Shown piece by piece: positions 23,606-33,676 of a DNA stretch of 64,000 nt. Under the pieces are notes generated by a model. The model did not search any database. It saw nothing but the letters and a program-made list of their open reading frames with translations, and had not been told where the DNA came from. The translations under genes and the position numbers were made by a program. Origin of the DNA: Clytia hemisphaerica. Its lineage: Eukaryota > Cnidaria > Hydrozoa > Leptothecata > Clytiidae. The stretch is from NCBI GenBank assembly GCA_902728285.1, contig CACVBU010001358.1, forward strand, positions 3,248,067 to 3,312,066. Reading direction: 5' to 3'. Each line of letters opens with the position of its first letter. The stretch's first letter is position 1.

Positions 23606-23704
23606 AAGTTCGATTAATTTTTTTAATCGAACTTTAATCGTTCGATGGAGTTCGATTAGTTCGATTGTTCGATTGGTTCGACAAGTTCGATTGATCGGGT
23701 CTGG
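23606..23704 (-). repeat. Right 99-bp TIR of the 16.3-kb transposon
   Basis: Exact reverse complement of 7,411-7,509, ending GATCGGGTCTGG and followed by the AATAAA target duplication. Perfect identity implies recent insertion or end homogenisation. Confidence 0.95.
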
Positions 23705-23921
23705 AATAAATATATAACAACAACAACTAACATAGTATAGATATACTTAAATTGTCGGTTCACTTTTCACAGTTCACAGCTGTTTTTTTATAAATCTTTA
23801 TTATTATAGATTGAATTTTTTAAGAGATACTTTACACCATCAGACTTGTAAAAAATATTTTAGTCAGAGGAGAGACAAAGGTTTTATTTTTATTTTGCAG
23901 CGTTTCTGTGTGATATAAAAA

Positions 23922-24867
23922 ATGATATCAATTGTATTGTACCGTGCACGTATAGGAAGCTTTGCTTTCACAGCTCAAAGAAACATGAAATGTATCACTA
24001 AATCTATTGTTCTTGGTTCTGAACTTTCCAATGATGCTCTCTCAAAACTATTGAGACCTGTTCGTTTCGTAGCTAGCACTTTTAACCCTCCTATGTTTTG
24101 CGATCCCAAAATCATTTGAACCAACAGAGGTTTTCACACCTTTAGATTTTAATTGGTTTTCAAGAAATGGAATTTTTGTTGAGTATCCCAATGCAGTGCA
24201 CAAATTAGGAGATGAAAGCCTTATTTTTCTCAAAGTGAATAACACACTTCTACTATCAGGTGATGTAGAACTTAACCCTGGTCCTAGTGTTCAAGGTTCT
24301 TTTCATCAGGGTAACCGTAAATTCGGTGAGACAGCAGGTATTCAATGCTCGTCAAATTGTTTTTTTGCTATTTGCTATGCCCAATTTAGAAAATTATCAT
24401 TGTGGAAGACTCATGATTTGGATTACGTTTTAGACCAAGGCGATCTGAATTTCAAAAAGCTGGGTATCGTTGGTAACTCCCCATATATTGAAGAGTTTTC
24501 AAGATCTATTGATATAGGAGGAAGTATGTGTGCACTAAATTTCAATATTTTTGAAGGTTATTTTGAGACTGATAATATTACGGTAAATTTTGTTCAGGAG
24601 GAACTCCTATTGCAGCATTCTGGTGCAGTTTTAGTGATAGCTGGAAATTGCTTAGCTGTAATGCACTACAACAAAAATTATTTTCTTTTTGACTCGCATA
24701 GCAGAGACTCTGAAGGCCATCAAATTGAAAGCGGAATTGGAACTTCTGTTCTTTTAAAGTTTGACAGGTTACAAGAAATTAAACAGTATATAAGATCTGA
24801 GTATAAGAACACAAATCTTTTAACATTATTTATCTCAAAACTGATTTTTGTAATGAGAAAAATATAA
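23922..24867 (+). pseudogene. Helentron leader, 2A peptide and cysteine protease (frameshifted)
   Basis: An open frame from ATG 23,922 runs to 24,119, and the message continues from about 24,103 in another frame after a shift in a CCCAAAA run. A 2A motif sits at 24,247-24,285. After it comes a cysteine-protease-like domain: GIQCSSNCFFAICY (candidate nucleophile Cys), and LFDSHSRDS with an Asp-x-His pair, as in herpesvirus-tegument-type (C76) and OTU-like deubiquitinases that are known partners of Helentron Rep-helicases. The frame is lost again near 24,838. The assignment is to the fold class; exact family is unsure. Partial copy at 38,884-39,505. Confidence 0.7.
24247..24285 (+). other. 2A ribosome-skipping peptide
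   Basis: Encodes LLLSGDVELNPGP, matching the consensus DxExNPGP with the usual leucine-rich upstream helix. Translation is expected to release the N-terminal leader at the final Gly-Pro and continue into the protease. Known from picornaviruses and animal non-LTR and other transposons. The same DNA is at 39,200-39,238 in copy 2. Confidence 0.9.
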
Positions 24868-25548
24868 AAAGTACTATTTCGACAGAAGTCATACGTAGAC
24901 AAAGAAATGCTTCATATAAGAGATCAGTCGAGAAAATCAAAGGCACTGAAAAGTATAAAGATTTATTGCAACAAAAAAATGTTTCTCTTAAAAGGTTACG
25001 TGAAAAAATTCAAGGCACTGATAAGCATGAACAAGAAAAGGAGAAGAAAAGACAGCGTCTAGAATTGATTAAAGGATCAGAAAACATGAAAATGAAAGGA
25101 AAATAAGCGTAGCGCTGCAAAATCTCTTTATAACTATAACAAAAAACTGAATTTAGGAAAAAGGGTTGAGAATTTCAAGCAGAAAAAACAAGACGGTCCA
25201 TATTTTATATGTGTAATATGTAACCGAGGCTTGTATAAAAAAGGAGTAATTACTTTTGATGAAAAGAAGTACACAATTGGCCTTGACGATTTGGAAATTG
25301 ATCCTATTGCCTCCTATGACAGCAATTTCTATATATGTAAAACTTGTCATAAAAAACTAATTAAAAATGAAATTCCATGTCAATCTGTTTCTAATAAACT
25401 CCAAGTTTTTAATCTCCCTGACCATTTGAGTGATATAAGAAAACTGGAAAGAATTTTAGTAGCACAGCGGATTTTATTTTCCAAAGTCATGATCATGCGC
25501 AAGGGGGATTCCCTAAATTGCAGGGTGCTATATGCAATGTTCCGATAG
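24836..25548 (+). pseudogene. Helentron linker and DUF6570-like zinc domain (frameshifted)
   Basis: From about 24,836 to 25,106 a basic, repeat-like region encodes IKGTEKYKDLLQ and IQGTDKHEQEKEK, ending in TAA. The frame resumes from about 25,096 with a zinc-finger-like segment: FICVICNRGLY, then FYICKTCHKKL, then a basic helical region ending near KLERILVAQRILFSKVMIM. This arrangement precedes Rep in many animal Helitron proteins. The frame breaks at a GGGGG run at about 25,502-25,506, where one extra G would join it to the downstream Rep-helicase frame. Confidence 0.65.
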
Positions 25549-28500
25549 AAACACCAAATGTATGTAAGGTTCTTCCTAGAGGAAATGATAGTAGTGGTAT
25601 CGTAAATGTTGAATTGAAAAGGAAGTTATCCTATAAAAACCCTGTTATTTCTCAACAAGTCAGGCGTCAGAAAATTTTTGAAATTTTAGATTTTTTAGTC
25701 AATAATAACCCATTATACCATGATATTAATATAGATATGTCAGCTATTGATCAAATCATTGTCAATAATGAACAAAACACTAATTTGAGTGATTCCTTGT
25801 CAACAAATAGTTCTCGCAATGATGTAAGGTTTATTGATGATTCAACAGTTTGTCTGATAATCAAGCCCTTCGAAGAGCCATTGGAAAATGAATTTGAGTC
25901 TGACGATCCACTCAGTCAATATCGCTCTGCGACATGTGAAACAGTAATCGTATCTGAAGTACCTAATGTAATCGTGGATGATGAAAATGCAATTTTGGCT
26001 CCTGGTGAAGGTCAAACCCCTAATTCGTTAACTAATGATGAATTTTGTGAAGAATTAGCTCATCCACATCTATTTCCTACTGGCAAATTTGGGTATAATG
26101 TCAAAAGAGATATCAAATTGTCACCGACTAAATATTTTAATCAACGCTTATTAAATTTTAGCCAAAAGTTTGCCTCAGATTCTGATTATATTTTTTTTGC
26201 TATGAAAACATTGCTACAGTTTAACCTTAGAAGTAAAATCAACATTGCCATAAAAATTACCAATTCAAATTTAACTGCAGGGATGCTTGCAAGCAACTTT
26301 AATGATATGATTCAAAACTGTGTAGCGTCTGATAATGCTTACAAATTTATGAGTAATATCAAGGGAACACCTGCGTATTGGCAACATATGTTATCTGATG
26401 TTCTTGCTATGGTTAAGCAACTTGGTGTTCCAACTTACTTTTTAACGTTGTCTTGTGCGGATCTCCGCTGGGAGGAATTCATAACCATTATAAGGAGATT
26501 GGCCGGGGAGCCTGATACTAATCATGAACTTCTTGATTACAACACCAGGTGTGCGTTACTAAATAGCAACCCTGTTGTGTTAGTGCGTCAATATCAATAT
26601 AGAAAAGAATTATTTTTTAAAGAGGTTGTAATGGATGGGCAACTTGGAAAAATTACATACTACGCACTTAGAGTCGAATTTACATTCAGGGGTAGTCCAC
26701 ATGACCACTGTTTACTTTGGGCAAAAGATGTCCCGAAGCTTGAAGATGGAAAAGAGAATTACATTGAACATATAGATAGTGTCATATCTGCTAATGTTCC
26801 GGACAGAGATGAAAACCCCGAACTATGGAATCTGGTGACGAAATATCAAATTCACTCTCATTCACGCACATGCAGCAAGTATCGAAAGGATGAATGCAGA
26901 TTTAATTTCGGAAAACTTTTTTGTAAGCGCACCATTTTGTCTGAACCACTTTCTGAGAATTTACCTGAAGATGAAAAACATGAAATATTAGTTTCTCGAA
27001 ACAACGCAATCCAAACTGTTCAAGAATATATTGACACAAATTTACATCCAAAAAAAAGAAATATTTTGAATCCTGATAAGCCTGATTTTATTGAAATTGG
27101 AACTATAGACTCAATTTTAGAATCTCTAGGGCTAACATATGATCAATATGAATATTATTTGTCAATATCACCTGATAAAGATCAACATTTATTTTTAAAA
27201 CGTGACGCGTATTCCTGTTTTGTTAATAATTATTTTGCGGAAGGTCTAATGGCATGGGAAGCCAATATAGACATCCAGCCCGTTTTCAATGCGTACAAAG
27301 CAGTTACATATATGTGTGCTTATTTTTCCAAAAGCGAAGACAAATGTTCCACTGCAATGCAAGAAGCACTAAAACAGGCCAATGATTCAAATGACAGTCA
27401 GTATGAAAAAATGTCTAAAATTGCAAAAGTATACAACTCTAATAGAGAGTGCTCAATACAGGAGGCAGTTTATTTAACCATGCCTGAATTATGGCTCAGA
27501 AAATGTTTTCCTGCTATTTCTTTTGTAAATACTAACTTACCTGATCAAAGATACAGAATTTTCAAGTCCAAAGAAGAAATCGAGGAGTTACCTGAGGATT
27601 CAGATGATCTTTTTAAGCGGAATATGCTCAATAGATATATAGACCGTCCAAACACTGGCATATTTAATAAAATGTGTTACGCTACTTTTTGTGCTAACTA
27701 TACTTTAGACACTAGAAATCCTATTAATGTGGAAAATGACTGGCAGCCAACTGTTTTAGATGATTCTGTCAGCGGTGTAAATCACCAAGATCCTCAGACA
27801 CTTCCTAAAGTGATGCCATTAATGAACAGTAAGGAAAAACTCAAGCTAAGAAAAATCCCTAAAGTTTTGAGATATTACACTCCAAATAAACACAAGCATC
27901 CTGAAAAATTTGCTCACCACATATTGATGTTATTTTATCCCTTTCGATCAGATGAAACAGATCTTCAAGTTGATGGATCCTTTGTTGTGAAACTAAATAT
28001 GGATGAAGTAAATACCACAGTCAATGAAAATAAACAGATTTTTGAACCTGATGGTGATCTTGTTGATTTGGTATTGCAAAACTATCGAAACGACATGGTT
28101 AACAATCAAGATGCATTTGCGCAACAAGAAAATGATGAAGTGCTTGACTTAATGAATAACTTCCAAGATTCATCCGAAGACGAAGATGAAAATGTTAATG
28201 AAGAACCAACTTTTGCGCCCTTCACACAAACACGACACAGCTTCCAGTCTGATGAAGAGATTAATGCCCACATCATATCTTTGAATTCTAAACAAAGAGA
28301 CTTTTTTGATGTAGTACTGGATTGGGGTAAAAAATTTGTTCAAAACTCAAAGTGTACACAACCTGTACAACTAGAGCCGATAAGGATGTTCCTAACAGGT
28401 GGTGCAGGTGTAGGAAAATCACACTTAATAAAATGTATTTTCAACTGTTTATCCAAGGTACTTGCCTATAAAGGTCAGGAACTTGAAAAACCACGCATAA

Positions 28501-29801
28501 TTAAGTTAGCACCAACAGGAATTGCTGCCATAAACATTTCTGGAACTACGATACATACTGGGTTGAGTATCCCCGTTGGAAAATTTAAACCCATGGGTCA
28601 AAAGCAGCAGAATGCCATCAGAAACAAGCTATTACATGTTCAATTGATAATAATTGATGAGATATCCATGGTTTCATCTAAACAACTCTTGAATATCCAT
28701 ACAAGAATTTGTCAAATTTTTGGATTACATGATGATAAAGCCCCACCATTCGCTGGAAAAAGCATAATTGTTTGTGGTGACCTTTACCAATTACCACCAA
28801 TCATGCCACCACCCATATATTCATCAGGAAAAAGCAGAAAAAGCACTACTGTTGATTCATTTGATTTATGGCATTCATTCAAACTTGCAGAACTTGACGA
28901 AATTATGCGTCAAAAAGATGACATGGATTTTATTGATCTTTTGAATGATGTTAGAGTTGGCGAACTGGATACAAATGGAGAGGACTTAATTAAATCTAGA
29001 ATGATAGCTCGAGACAACCCCAACTATCCTATAGAATCTTTACATTTGTTTGCTGAAAATGCCACTGTTAATCTTCACAACAGTCAAAGGCTAGACACTC
29101 TACCATCTCAAATGATAAGTATGGAAGCTTTAGATATCTATCCAAGAGGTCTTACTGAATCTCAAATTAGAAAGGTTAAAAACATGGGCCCAAGCGACAC
29201 TGGTGGTTTGCTATTTCAGTTAGAATTGAAAATCGGTGCAAGAGTAATGTTAATTTCTAATATTGATATCGAGGATAGGTTGATTAACGGTCAACTGGGT
29301 ACTGTTAACAAAGTTAATGTCAGAAACAACAGAGTAGAGCAAATTTATGTGAAGTTTGATGATATACAAGCTGGGCTGAAAGCTCAAAGTAAGGATCAAT
29401 ATGCTAGGGCTACTCAAACTGTTCCCCTCGAAAGAAGTGAAGCCAATTTTCCTTTTGACAAAAAGAACGCAATGAGTTCTCCCAGTATCGCTCGAACACA
29501 ATTTCCATTTAAATTAGCTTATGCTTGCACAGTGCATAAAGTACAGGGCTTGACCTTAGATTCTGTTGTTGTTAGTTTTGACCTTCGGGCACAAAGAAGA
29601 TTCAATGCGGGACAAATGTATGTAGCAATGAGTAGAGTAAGGACTATAGATCGTTTGTATTTTACTGGTCAATACCGTCGAAAAGCTTTTGTCTGTAGTA
29701 AAGATGTTACCCTTACGAATTGTTTTGCAATTCAAATACATTCCAAGAACAATCCATTTGCAATTCAAAATCTGAATGTATTTGAAATATTTTGGAAATA
29801 A
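25518..29801 (+). CDS. Helentron Rep-helicase
   Basis: Open for 1,427 codons. Helitron-like N domain at about residues 170-430, with the HUH-type metal site seen as PHDHCLLW (H395, H397) and the two candidate Rep tyrosines in TYMCAYFSKSE (Y598, Y602). PIF1-type SF1 helicase at about 940-1,410: Walker A GGAGVGKS (961-968), Walker B IIIDEIS (D1047/E1048), CGDLYQLPP, DEIMRQ, NGQLGTV, CTVHKVQGLTLD and AMSRVRT. Rep nicks and joins DNA and the helicase unwinds it for rolling-circle-type transposition. The annotated first codon is not a true start: the frame belongs to the DUF6570-like region upstream. The last roughly 30 residues (from 29,710) are encoded by an inserted MITE, so the native C-terminus, which continued into the endonuclease, is cut. 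Confidence 0.92.
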   Translation: MQGAICNVPIETPNVCKVLPRGNDSSGIVNVELKRKLSYKNPVISQQVRRQKIFEILDFLVNNNPLYHDINIDMSAIDQIIVNNEQNTNLSDSLSTNSSRNDVRFIDDSTVCLIIKPFEEPLENEFESDDPLSQYRSATCETVIVSEVPNVIVDDENAILAPGEGQTPNSLTNDEFCEELAHPHLFPTGKFGYNVKRDIKLSPTKYFNQRLLNFSQKFASDSDYIFFAMKTLLQFNLRSKINIAIKITNSNLTAGMLASNFNDMIQNCVASDNAYKFMSNIKGTPAYWQHMLSDVLAMVKQLGVPTYFLTLSCADLRWEEFITIIRRLAGEPDTNHELLDYNTRCALLNSNPVVLVRQYQYRKELFFKEVVMDGQLGKITYYALRVEFTFRGSPHDHCLLWAKDVPKLEDGKENYIEHIDSVISANVPDRDENPELWNLVTKYQIHSHSRTCSKYRKDECRFNFGKLFCKRTILSEPLSENLPEDEKHEILVSRNNAIQTVQEYIDTNLHPKKRNILNPDKPDFIEIGTIDSILESLGLTYDQYEYYLSISPDKDQHLFLKRDAYSCFVNNYFAEGLMAWEANIDIQPVFNAYKAVTYMCAYFSKSEDKCSTAMQEALKQANDSNDSQYEKMSKIAKVYNSNRECSIQEAVYLTMPELWLRKCFPAISFVNTNLPDQRYRIFKSKEEIEELPEDSDDLFKRNMLNRYIDRPNTGIFNKMCYATFCANYTLDTRNPINVENDWQPTVLDDSVSGVNHQDPQTLPKVMPLMNSKEKLKLRKIPKVLRYYTPNKHKHPEKFAHHILMLFYPFRSDETDLQVDGSFVVKLNMDEVNTTVNENKQIFEPDGDLVDLVLQNYRNDMVNNQDAFAQQENDEVLDLMNNFQDSSEDEDENVNEEPTFAPFTQTRHSFQSDEEINAHIISLNSKQRDFFDVVLDWGKKFVQNSKCTQPVQLEPIRMFLTGGAGVGKSHLIKCIFNCLSKVLAYKGQELEKPRIIKLAPTGIAAINISGTTIHTGLSIPVGKFKPMGQKQQNAIRNKLLHVQLIIIDEISMVSSKQLLNIHTRICQIFGLHDDKAPPFAGKSIIVCGDLYQLPPIMPPPIYSSGKSRKSTTVDSFDLWHSFKLAELDEIMRQKDDMDFIDLLNDVRVGELDTNGEDLIKSRMIARDNPNYPIESLHLFAENATVNLHNSQRLDTLPSQMISMEALDIYPRGLTESQIRKVKNMGPSDTGGLLFQLELKIGARVMLISNIDIEDRLINGQLGTVNKVNVRNNRVEQIYVKFDDIQAGLKAQSKDQYARATQTVPLERSEANFPFDKKNAMSSPSIARTQFPFKLAYACTVHKVQGLTLDSVVVSFDLRAQRRFNAGQMYVAMSRVRTIDRLYFTGQYRRKAFVCSKDVTLTNCFAIQIHSKNNPFAIQNLNVFEIFWK

Positions 29802-31032
29802 AAGAAGAACAATCCAAATGTGATTCACAATCTGAAATGCTTTTGAATTGTATTTTTGATTTTCAAAAGAGTTTTCGAATGTATTTCAAATACAATCCAG
29901 AATGGAGGGAATGGATGGTATTTGAAATGTCCAGGAAAACAAAAATAGCAACATTCAATAATTCAAATGTAATCCAGTACTGAGCATGCCCAGGCTTGTC
30001 AGAAAATCGAACTCCAAAATCAAAACAAACCACTTCAAGATTTTTCAGAGTCAAGGAAGGTTTACTTGAAAGACGGAAAGCTTTACAAATTATATTTTTA
30101 ATGTGAAATACTCTAGAATGTATTATGAGGTTGTTGATTGTGGCTTTTTTGAAAAATGGTTGTTACATTATATGGCAATAATGTATGTAAGTTGTTGATT
30201 TTTTATGACTTTCTGTACCTGTTCTAAATTTGCATCAATATATTTGGTTTTAAAGGAAAAGATAGCAAAGAGGGGTCCGAGTTTTTAGCCATTTATTTTG
30301 CGATCTATAAACGGAGATCAGAGAAGCTGCTTGTATACTTTTTAAATAAAATCTTACGTTTTGTAGGAGTCCATGTTCTGGAAGTCTTGATTGAGTTTCC
30401 ACTAAACAACCTCATTCTTTTTCTTGAATGCTTGAATGTTTTGAATTAAAAGGAGGTAACAGGTTTGTTAAATTTCATATGAGTATAAAATAATCTTTCT
30501 TGATAATGAAATTTATTTTCGTAATAAGCATTGCAAATTTTCTGAATCTTCTGGTGTTTTCAAATTCTGCCATCTTGTCCAATTTTAATTGCATTGCCCA
30601 CAATGCATGATTTAGATTGCATTTGAAATGTGAAATGTGCAATGGAATGACTTCTATGTTTCAAATACAATTCAAATTAGATATTTCAAAAACATTTCAC
30701 AGAGTGCTTTTGAAATGTGTTTTCGAAATGCTTTTGAATTGCTAACTATTTTCTTGTAAATTCACAATTCAAATACAATTCAAATTATACAATTCAAAAG
30801 CAGTTCATGGATTGCTTTTGAAATGTCATTATGAAGTGCATTTGAAGTGCTAACTATATTCTTAGAAATTCATAATTCAAATACAATCCAAATTATACAA
30901 TCCAAAAGCAGTTCATGAACTGCTTTTGAATTAACTGCGAAATGTATATGAATTATTATTTGAATTGTAACTGAACCTTCTTTGAAATACATTTGAATTG
31001 TACAATTCAAATACAATTCACATTCGTAGGGG
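29710..31032. mobile_element. 1.3-kb TA-flanked element splitting helicase and endonuclease
   Basis: Left end CCCTTACGAATTG and right end CATTCGTAGGGG are imperfect inverted repeats. TA is present at 29,708-29,709 and 31,033-31,034. Removing the element and one TA restores a continuous frame from the helicase (KDV) into SDEYSRLR and the endonuclease. The interior is packed with AATTCAAATACAATTC and ATTGCTTTTGAAATG words in both orientations. Non-coding. Confidence 0.8.
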
Positions 31033-31749
31033 TAGTGATGAATACTCAAGGTTGCGTCAAAATAAGATTGAATCGATAAAAGATGTTATAAGGTCAAACT
31101 CGACTTTGAATATTTGTTTGCTGAATACAAGATCCTTGAGACTGCATGCCATTGATATTCAGAAAGATAAGTTTTTGTACAAAAATGATCTGCTTTGTTT
31201 GACTGAAACACAAATGAGTTATGAGAATTCTGACGAAGATACCCAAAATATAAGAGAACAGCTCTCAAATTATATTCTTAGTCACAATATTGATCAGCAT
31301 AAGTTCAACAGCATTACAGTTTGTCATCCTCCCCTTTTCTTGACATAACTGAATATGATCATTCTTCATGTTTTTCTCTTGTAAAATTTAGAAAAAAGGA
31401 GTTTTCTGACAAGGAATTTTCTGTTTTAGTTCTTTACAATAGCTCAAAAATTCACCGGGAGGTTTTTGCTTATACTCTTGCTCAATTTATTGAAAGACAC
31501 GTTATTGATATCATTTTAGGTGACTTCAACACGGATGGATTTGAATTGGACAAACGTGAACAATTACTGGTTGAAGTTTTGTCGAATTACACTTTGATGA
31601 CACGCTTCCCGACACACGTGGATGGGAAAATGCTGGATCATGTATGGGTACAAAAGGAGTTGTCAATCCATTATGATATTCAAGTGATACGAAAATGTGT
31701 GAATTTGTCGGACCATGATGCTGTGAAGATATCTTTATCGAAAAAATAA
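31033..31749 (+). pseudogene. Helentron AP-type endonuclease (EEP), copy 1, frameshifted
   Basis: Encodes an exonuclease-endonuclease-phosphatase domain: LLNTRSLRLHAIDI, LCLTETQ (catalytic Glu), GDFNTDG (Asp/Asn pair) and SDHDAVKI (Asp-His pair), then TAA. Helentrons typically carry this domain after the helicase, and the frame analysis across the MITE shows it was fused here. One T is missing in CCCCTTTTC at about 31,333 relative to copy 2, which breaks the frame; copy 2 has the T but lacks an A elsewhere. Confidence 0.85.
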
Positions 31750-33119
31750 TTTGTAAGAATGCCAGGCGAGAACACTGCTGGTTAGAATACCTGCCAGAGA
31801 GAACACTGCTGGTAAGAATACCCGCCAGAGGCAAGGCCCGGCGGGGATTTGGGGGGTTTAGTGTAGGGGGATTTAGTGTAGGAGTGGGATGACCTTATTA
31901 ACTACTCTGTGCTTAATTTTAGAGGAAGCTGATAAGCTAACATAGTTCGAACTCCCCCCTTATTTTTCTAAATGGGGGGGGGGTAGAGACCTTTCAAAAT
32001 TTGCAAAAAGGGAGGGACAGTAAAAAAGGAAAAAGGGAGGGGTTGGATAGATGTTTTTAAATATTTTACCAACTAATTCAAAGGTTTTACAAGATTAGCA
32101 AGATATTCAAAAAGTATTTTTGAAAGTCCACCACTTAATATGAACTTTTTCTACCACACACAGGTTAGGAACTTTAAATTTAATTATTCACTGTCCTGTA
32201 CTGTCTATTAAAAACCCTTAGAAAAAAATTGCCCAAAGGCTGGTGGTAAGTAGGGGTATTTTTCAAAAAGGAAGATCTTCAATGAGGGAGGGGTACAGAC
32301 CCATCTGCGAACTATGAGCTATTAAGTAGATGCTTATAATAGAGGTAAGCTCTCTAAATATCGCAAAAATATGCGTCGAAGATATTTCATAAAGAAAGGG
32401 AAAAATTTTCAGATAGATAGGAATACAAGAAGGAAATCTCATATATTTTGACAAATAATTAGATCCTTGCCAGTCTAACAAATTTCTTGGACCGATAATT
32501 TTCTGTTTCTAAGGTCAACAGGCAAAATTTCTTAGATACTCGCGACACCCTTTTGAAAATAGAAAGTGTATAATGTATTAAATTTAGGCTACTCATGGAC
32601 GGTGATTTAAAAGTCATTTTATAAAGAAGTAAAGGGACAAAAGCAATGCAAATTAAAAAAAATTGGACTTGTGGGAGGGTTGGTGGAGGCTGAAAGATGC
32701 CTTTAAAGGATGTAAAATTTGATAACTTCCAGACTAAAATTAAGCACACTCGAGTATTATGATAAATTTAGTCTATTTTTGATCATTTCAAACATGTTGT
32801 TTTACCTTAAATATTCTTTTTTGACAAAAATTCTATCTATCAGGACCACATTTCACCAATAGCTTGTATTAAAGACGTAAGAGCTTGTAAAGAGGAAAGA
32901 AAATGTGAAAATGTTTCTCTAAGGAATTTGAATTTCTACTTAAAGGTCATCCCTTCCGATCACGTTTTCTATTTACTTTTTGCTGATATCTTTTGTTTGC
33001 AATTGTTAATTATTTTGTTCATGATTTTTCTAGTTTTTTTTTTTTAAGTCATATAGTTTGTTTATATTTATTTTCTTGTTATGTTATTTATTATCTTATG
33101 TCAATGTTCGATTCCGTAC
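31750..33119. other. Helentron non-coding region with a short direct repeat
   Basis: Two copies of AGAACACTGCTGGT(T)AGAATACC(T/C)GCC at 31,767-31,830, then CAAGGCCCGGCGGGG and G/T-rich DNA. No credible protein. Nearly identical sequence is at 40,198-41,570. Confidence 0.5.
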
Positions 33120-33127
33120 TATAAATA
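33120..33127 (+). promoter_or_regulatory. TATA box of the 83-aa ORF
   Basis: TATAAATA lies 40 bp upstream of the ATG at 33,167 with no intervening ATG, leaving room for a start site about 25-30 bp downstream. The same element is at about 41,569 in copy 2. Confidence 0.5.
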
Positions 33128-33166
33128 CATCACCACCAAAATTAATTTAAACTCTCTAACATCAAT

Positions 33167-33418
33167 ATGAATTTATCTGGTACAGAACATTTGTGGGAAT
33201 TGAAGCATTGTGCATCAAACTTCCAGTCGATTACAACGTTACAATTACAGATGTACTTTGATGTTATTTACGATTACTACCATACAGTTACATACCATAC
33301 TGATTTATACCCGATTTTAAAGAAAAGTCAAACAAAGCCACCAAAAGAAAGTGTCAGAAAATGGCTCTCTATTTGTATTCATCATTATCTCAACCTGCAT
33401 TCATTCAAATATTTTTAA
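33167..33418 (+). CDS. Small 83-aa protein of unknown function, copy 1
   Basis: No domain recognised. Starts MNLSGTEHLWELKHC, rich in aromatic and His residues, with a basic KKSQTKPPKESVRKW stretch followed by CIHHYLNLHSF. Preceded by a TATA box and followed by AATAAA at 33,671, so it has the layout of a compact transcription unit inside the Helentron-like element, between the endonuclease and the inverted RPA-like gene. The copy at 41,615-41,866 encodes the same protein, but the flanking DNA is nearly as conserved, so identity alone does not prove coding. Confidence 0.45.
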   Translation: MNLSGTEHLWELKHCASNFQSITTLQLQMYFDVIYDYYHTVTYHTDLYPILKKSQTKPPKESVRKWLSICIHHYLNLHSFKYF

Positions 33419-33670
33419 CCAACAATGGAATCGTCATTGGTAATATTAATTAAAACTCTTTCGTATAATCTGTATTCGTTGATTATCGACTCATGTCATT
33501 GATATTTATTTACTGTTTACTGCTTCATCTACTTGGTTATCCTTCGACCGTTTATTTGATCTCGCAATGCATCCTTCTCTCTTGAAAATTATGATTGTCC
33601 TGATGATCTTGAAAGTTGATGAAAAGACGTGTGCATATTACACTCATGGTCATAATAATTTGGCATTTAC

Positions 33671-33676
33671 AATAAA
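33671..33676 (+). terminator. Poly(A) signal after the 83-aa ORF
   Basis: AATAAA in TTTACAATAAAGAC, about 250 bp past the stop codon; copy 2 equivalent at 42,119-42,124. Confidence 0.35.

Larger units (their letters stand above)
7411..23704. mobile_element. 16.3-kb TIR DNA transposon with three spliced genes
   Basis: Both ends carry a perfect 99-bp terminal inverted repeat starting CCAGACCCGATCAATCGAAC. Target duplications AATAAA lie at 7,405-7,410 and 23,705-23,710. The uninterrupted site CTCTAAATAAATATATAAC with one AATAAA is present in the second Helentron copy near 38,665, which fixes the borders. Cargo: CUT-homeodomain gene (minus), HIRAN gene (plus) and a 12-exon gene with a DDE-like core (plus). 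Younger MITEs sit inside at 12,479, 13,217, 13,485, 13,810, 20,589 and 22,965. A 6-bp duplication with these ends does not match a superfamily I can name with confidence; no Polinton genes are present. Confidence 0.93.

Noticed and set aside
7411..23704. Polinton/Maverick assignment for the 16.3-kb element (right size, 6-bp duplication)
   Set aside because: No DNA polymerase B, packaging ATPase, capsid or retroviral-type integrase; tips CCAG rather than AG.
29556..29828. 90-codon frame antisense to the helicase C-terminus
   Set aside because: Shadow of the Rep-helicase gene and the inserted MITE.
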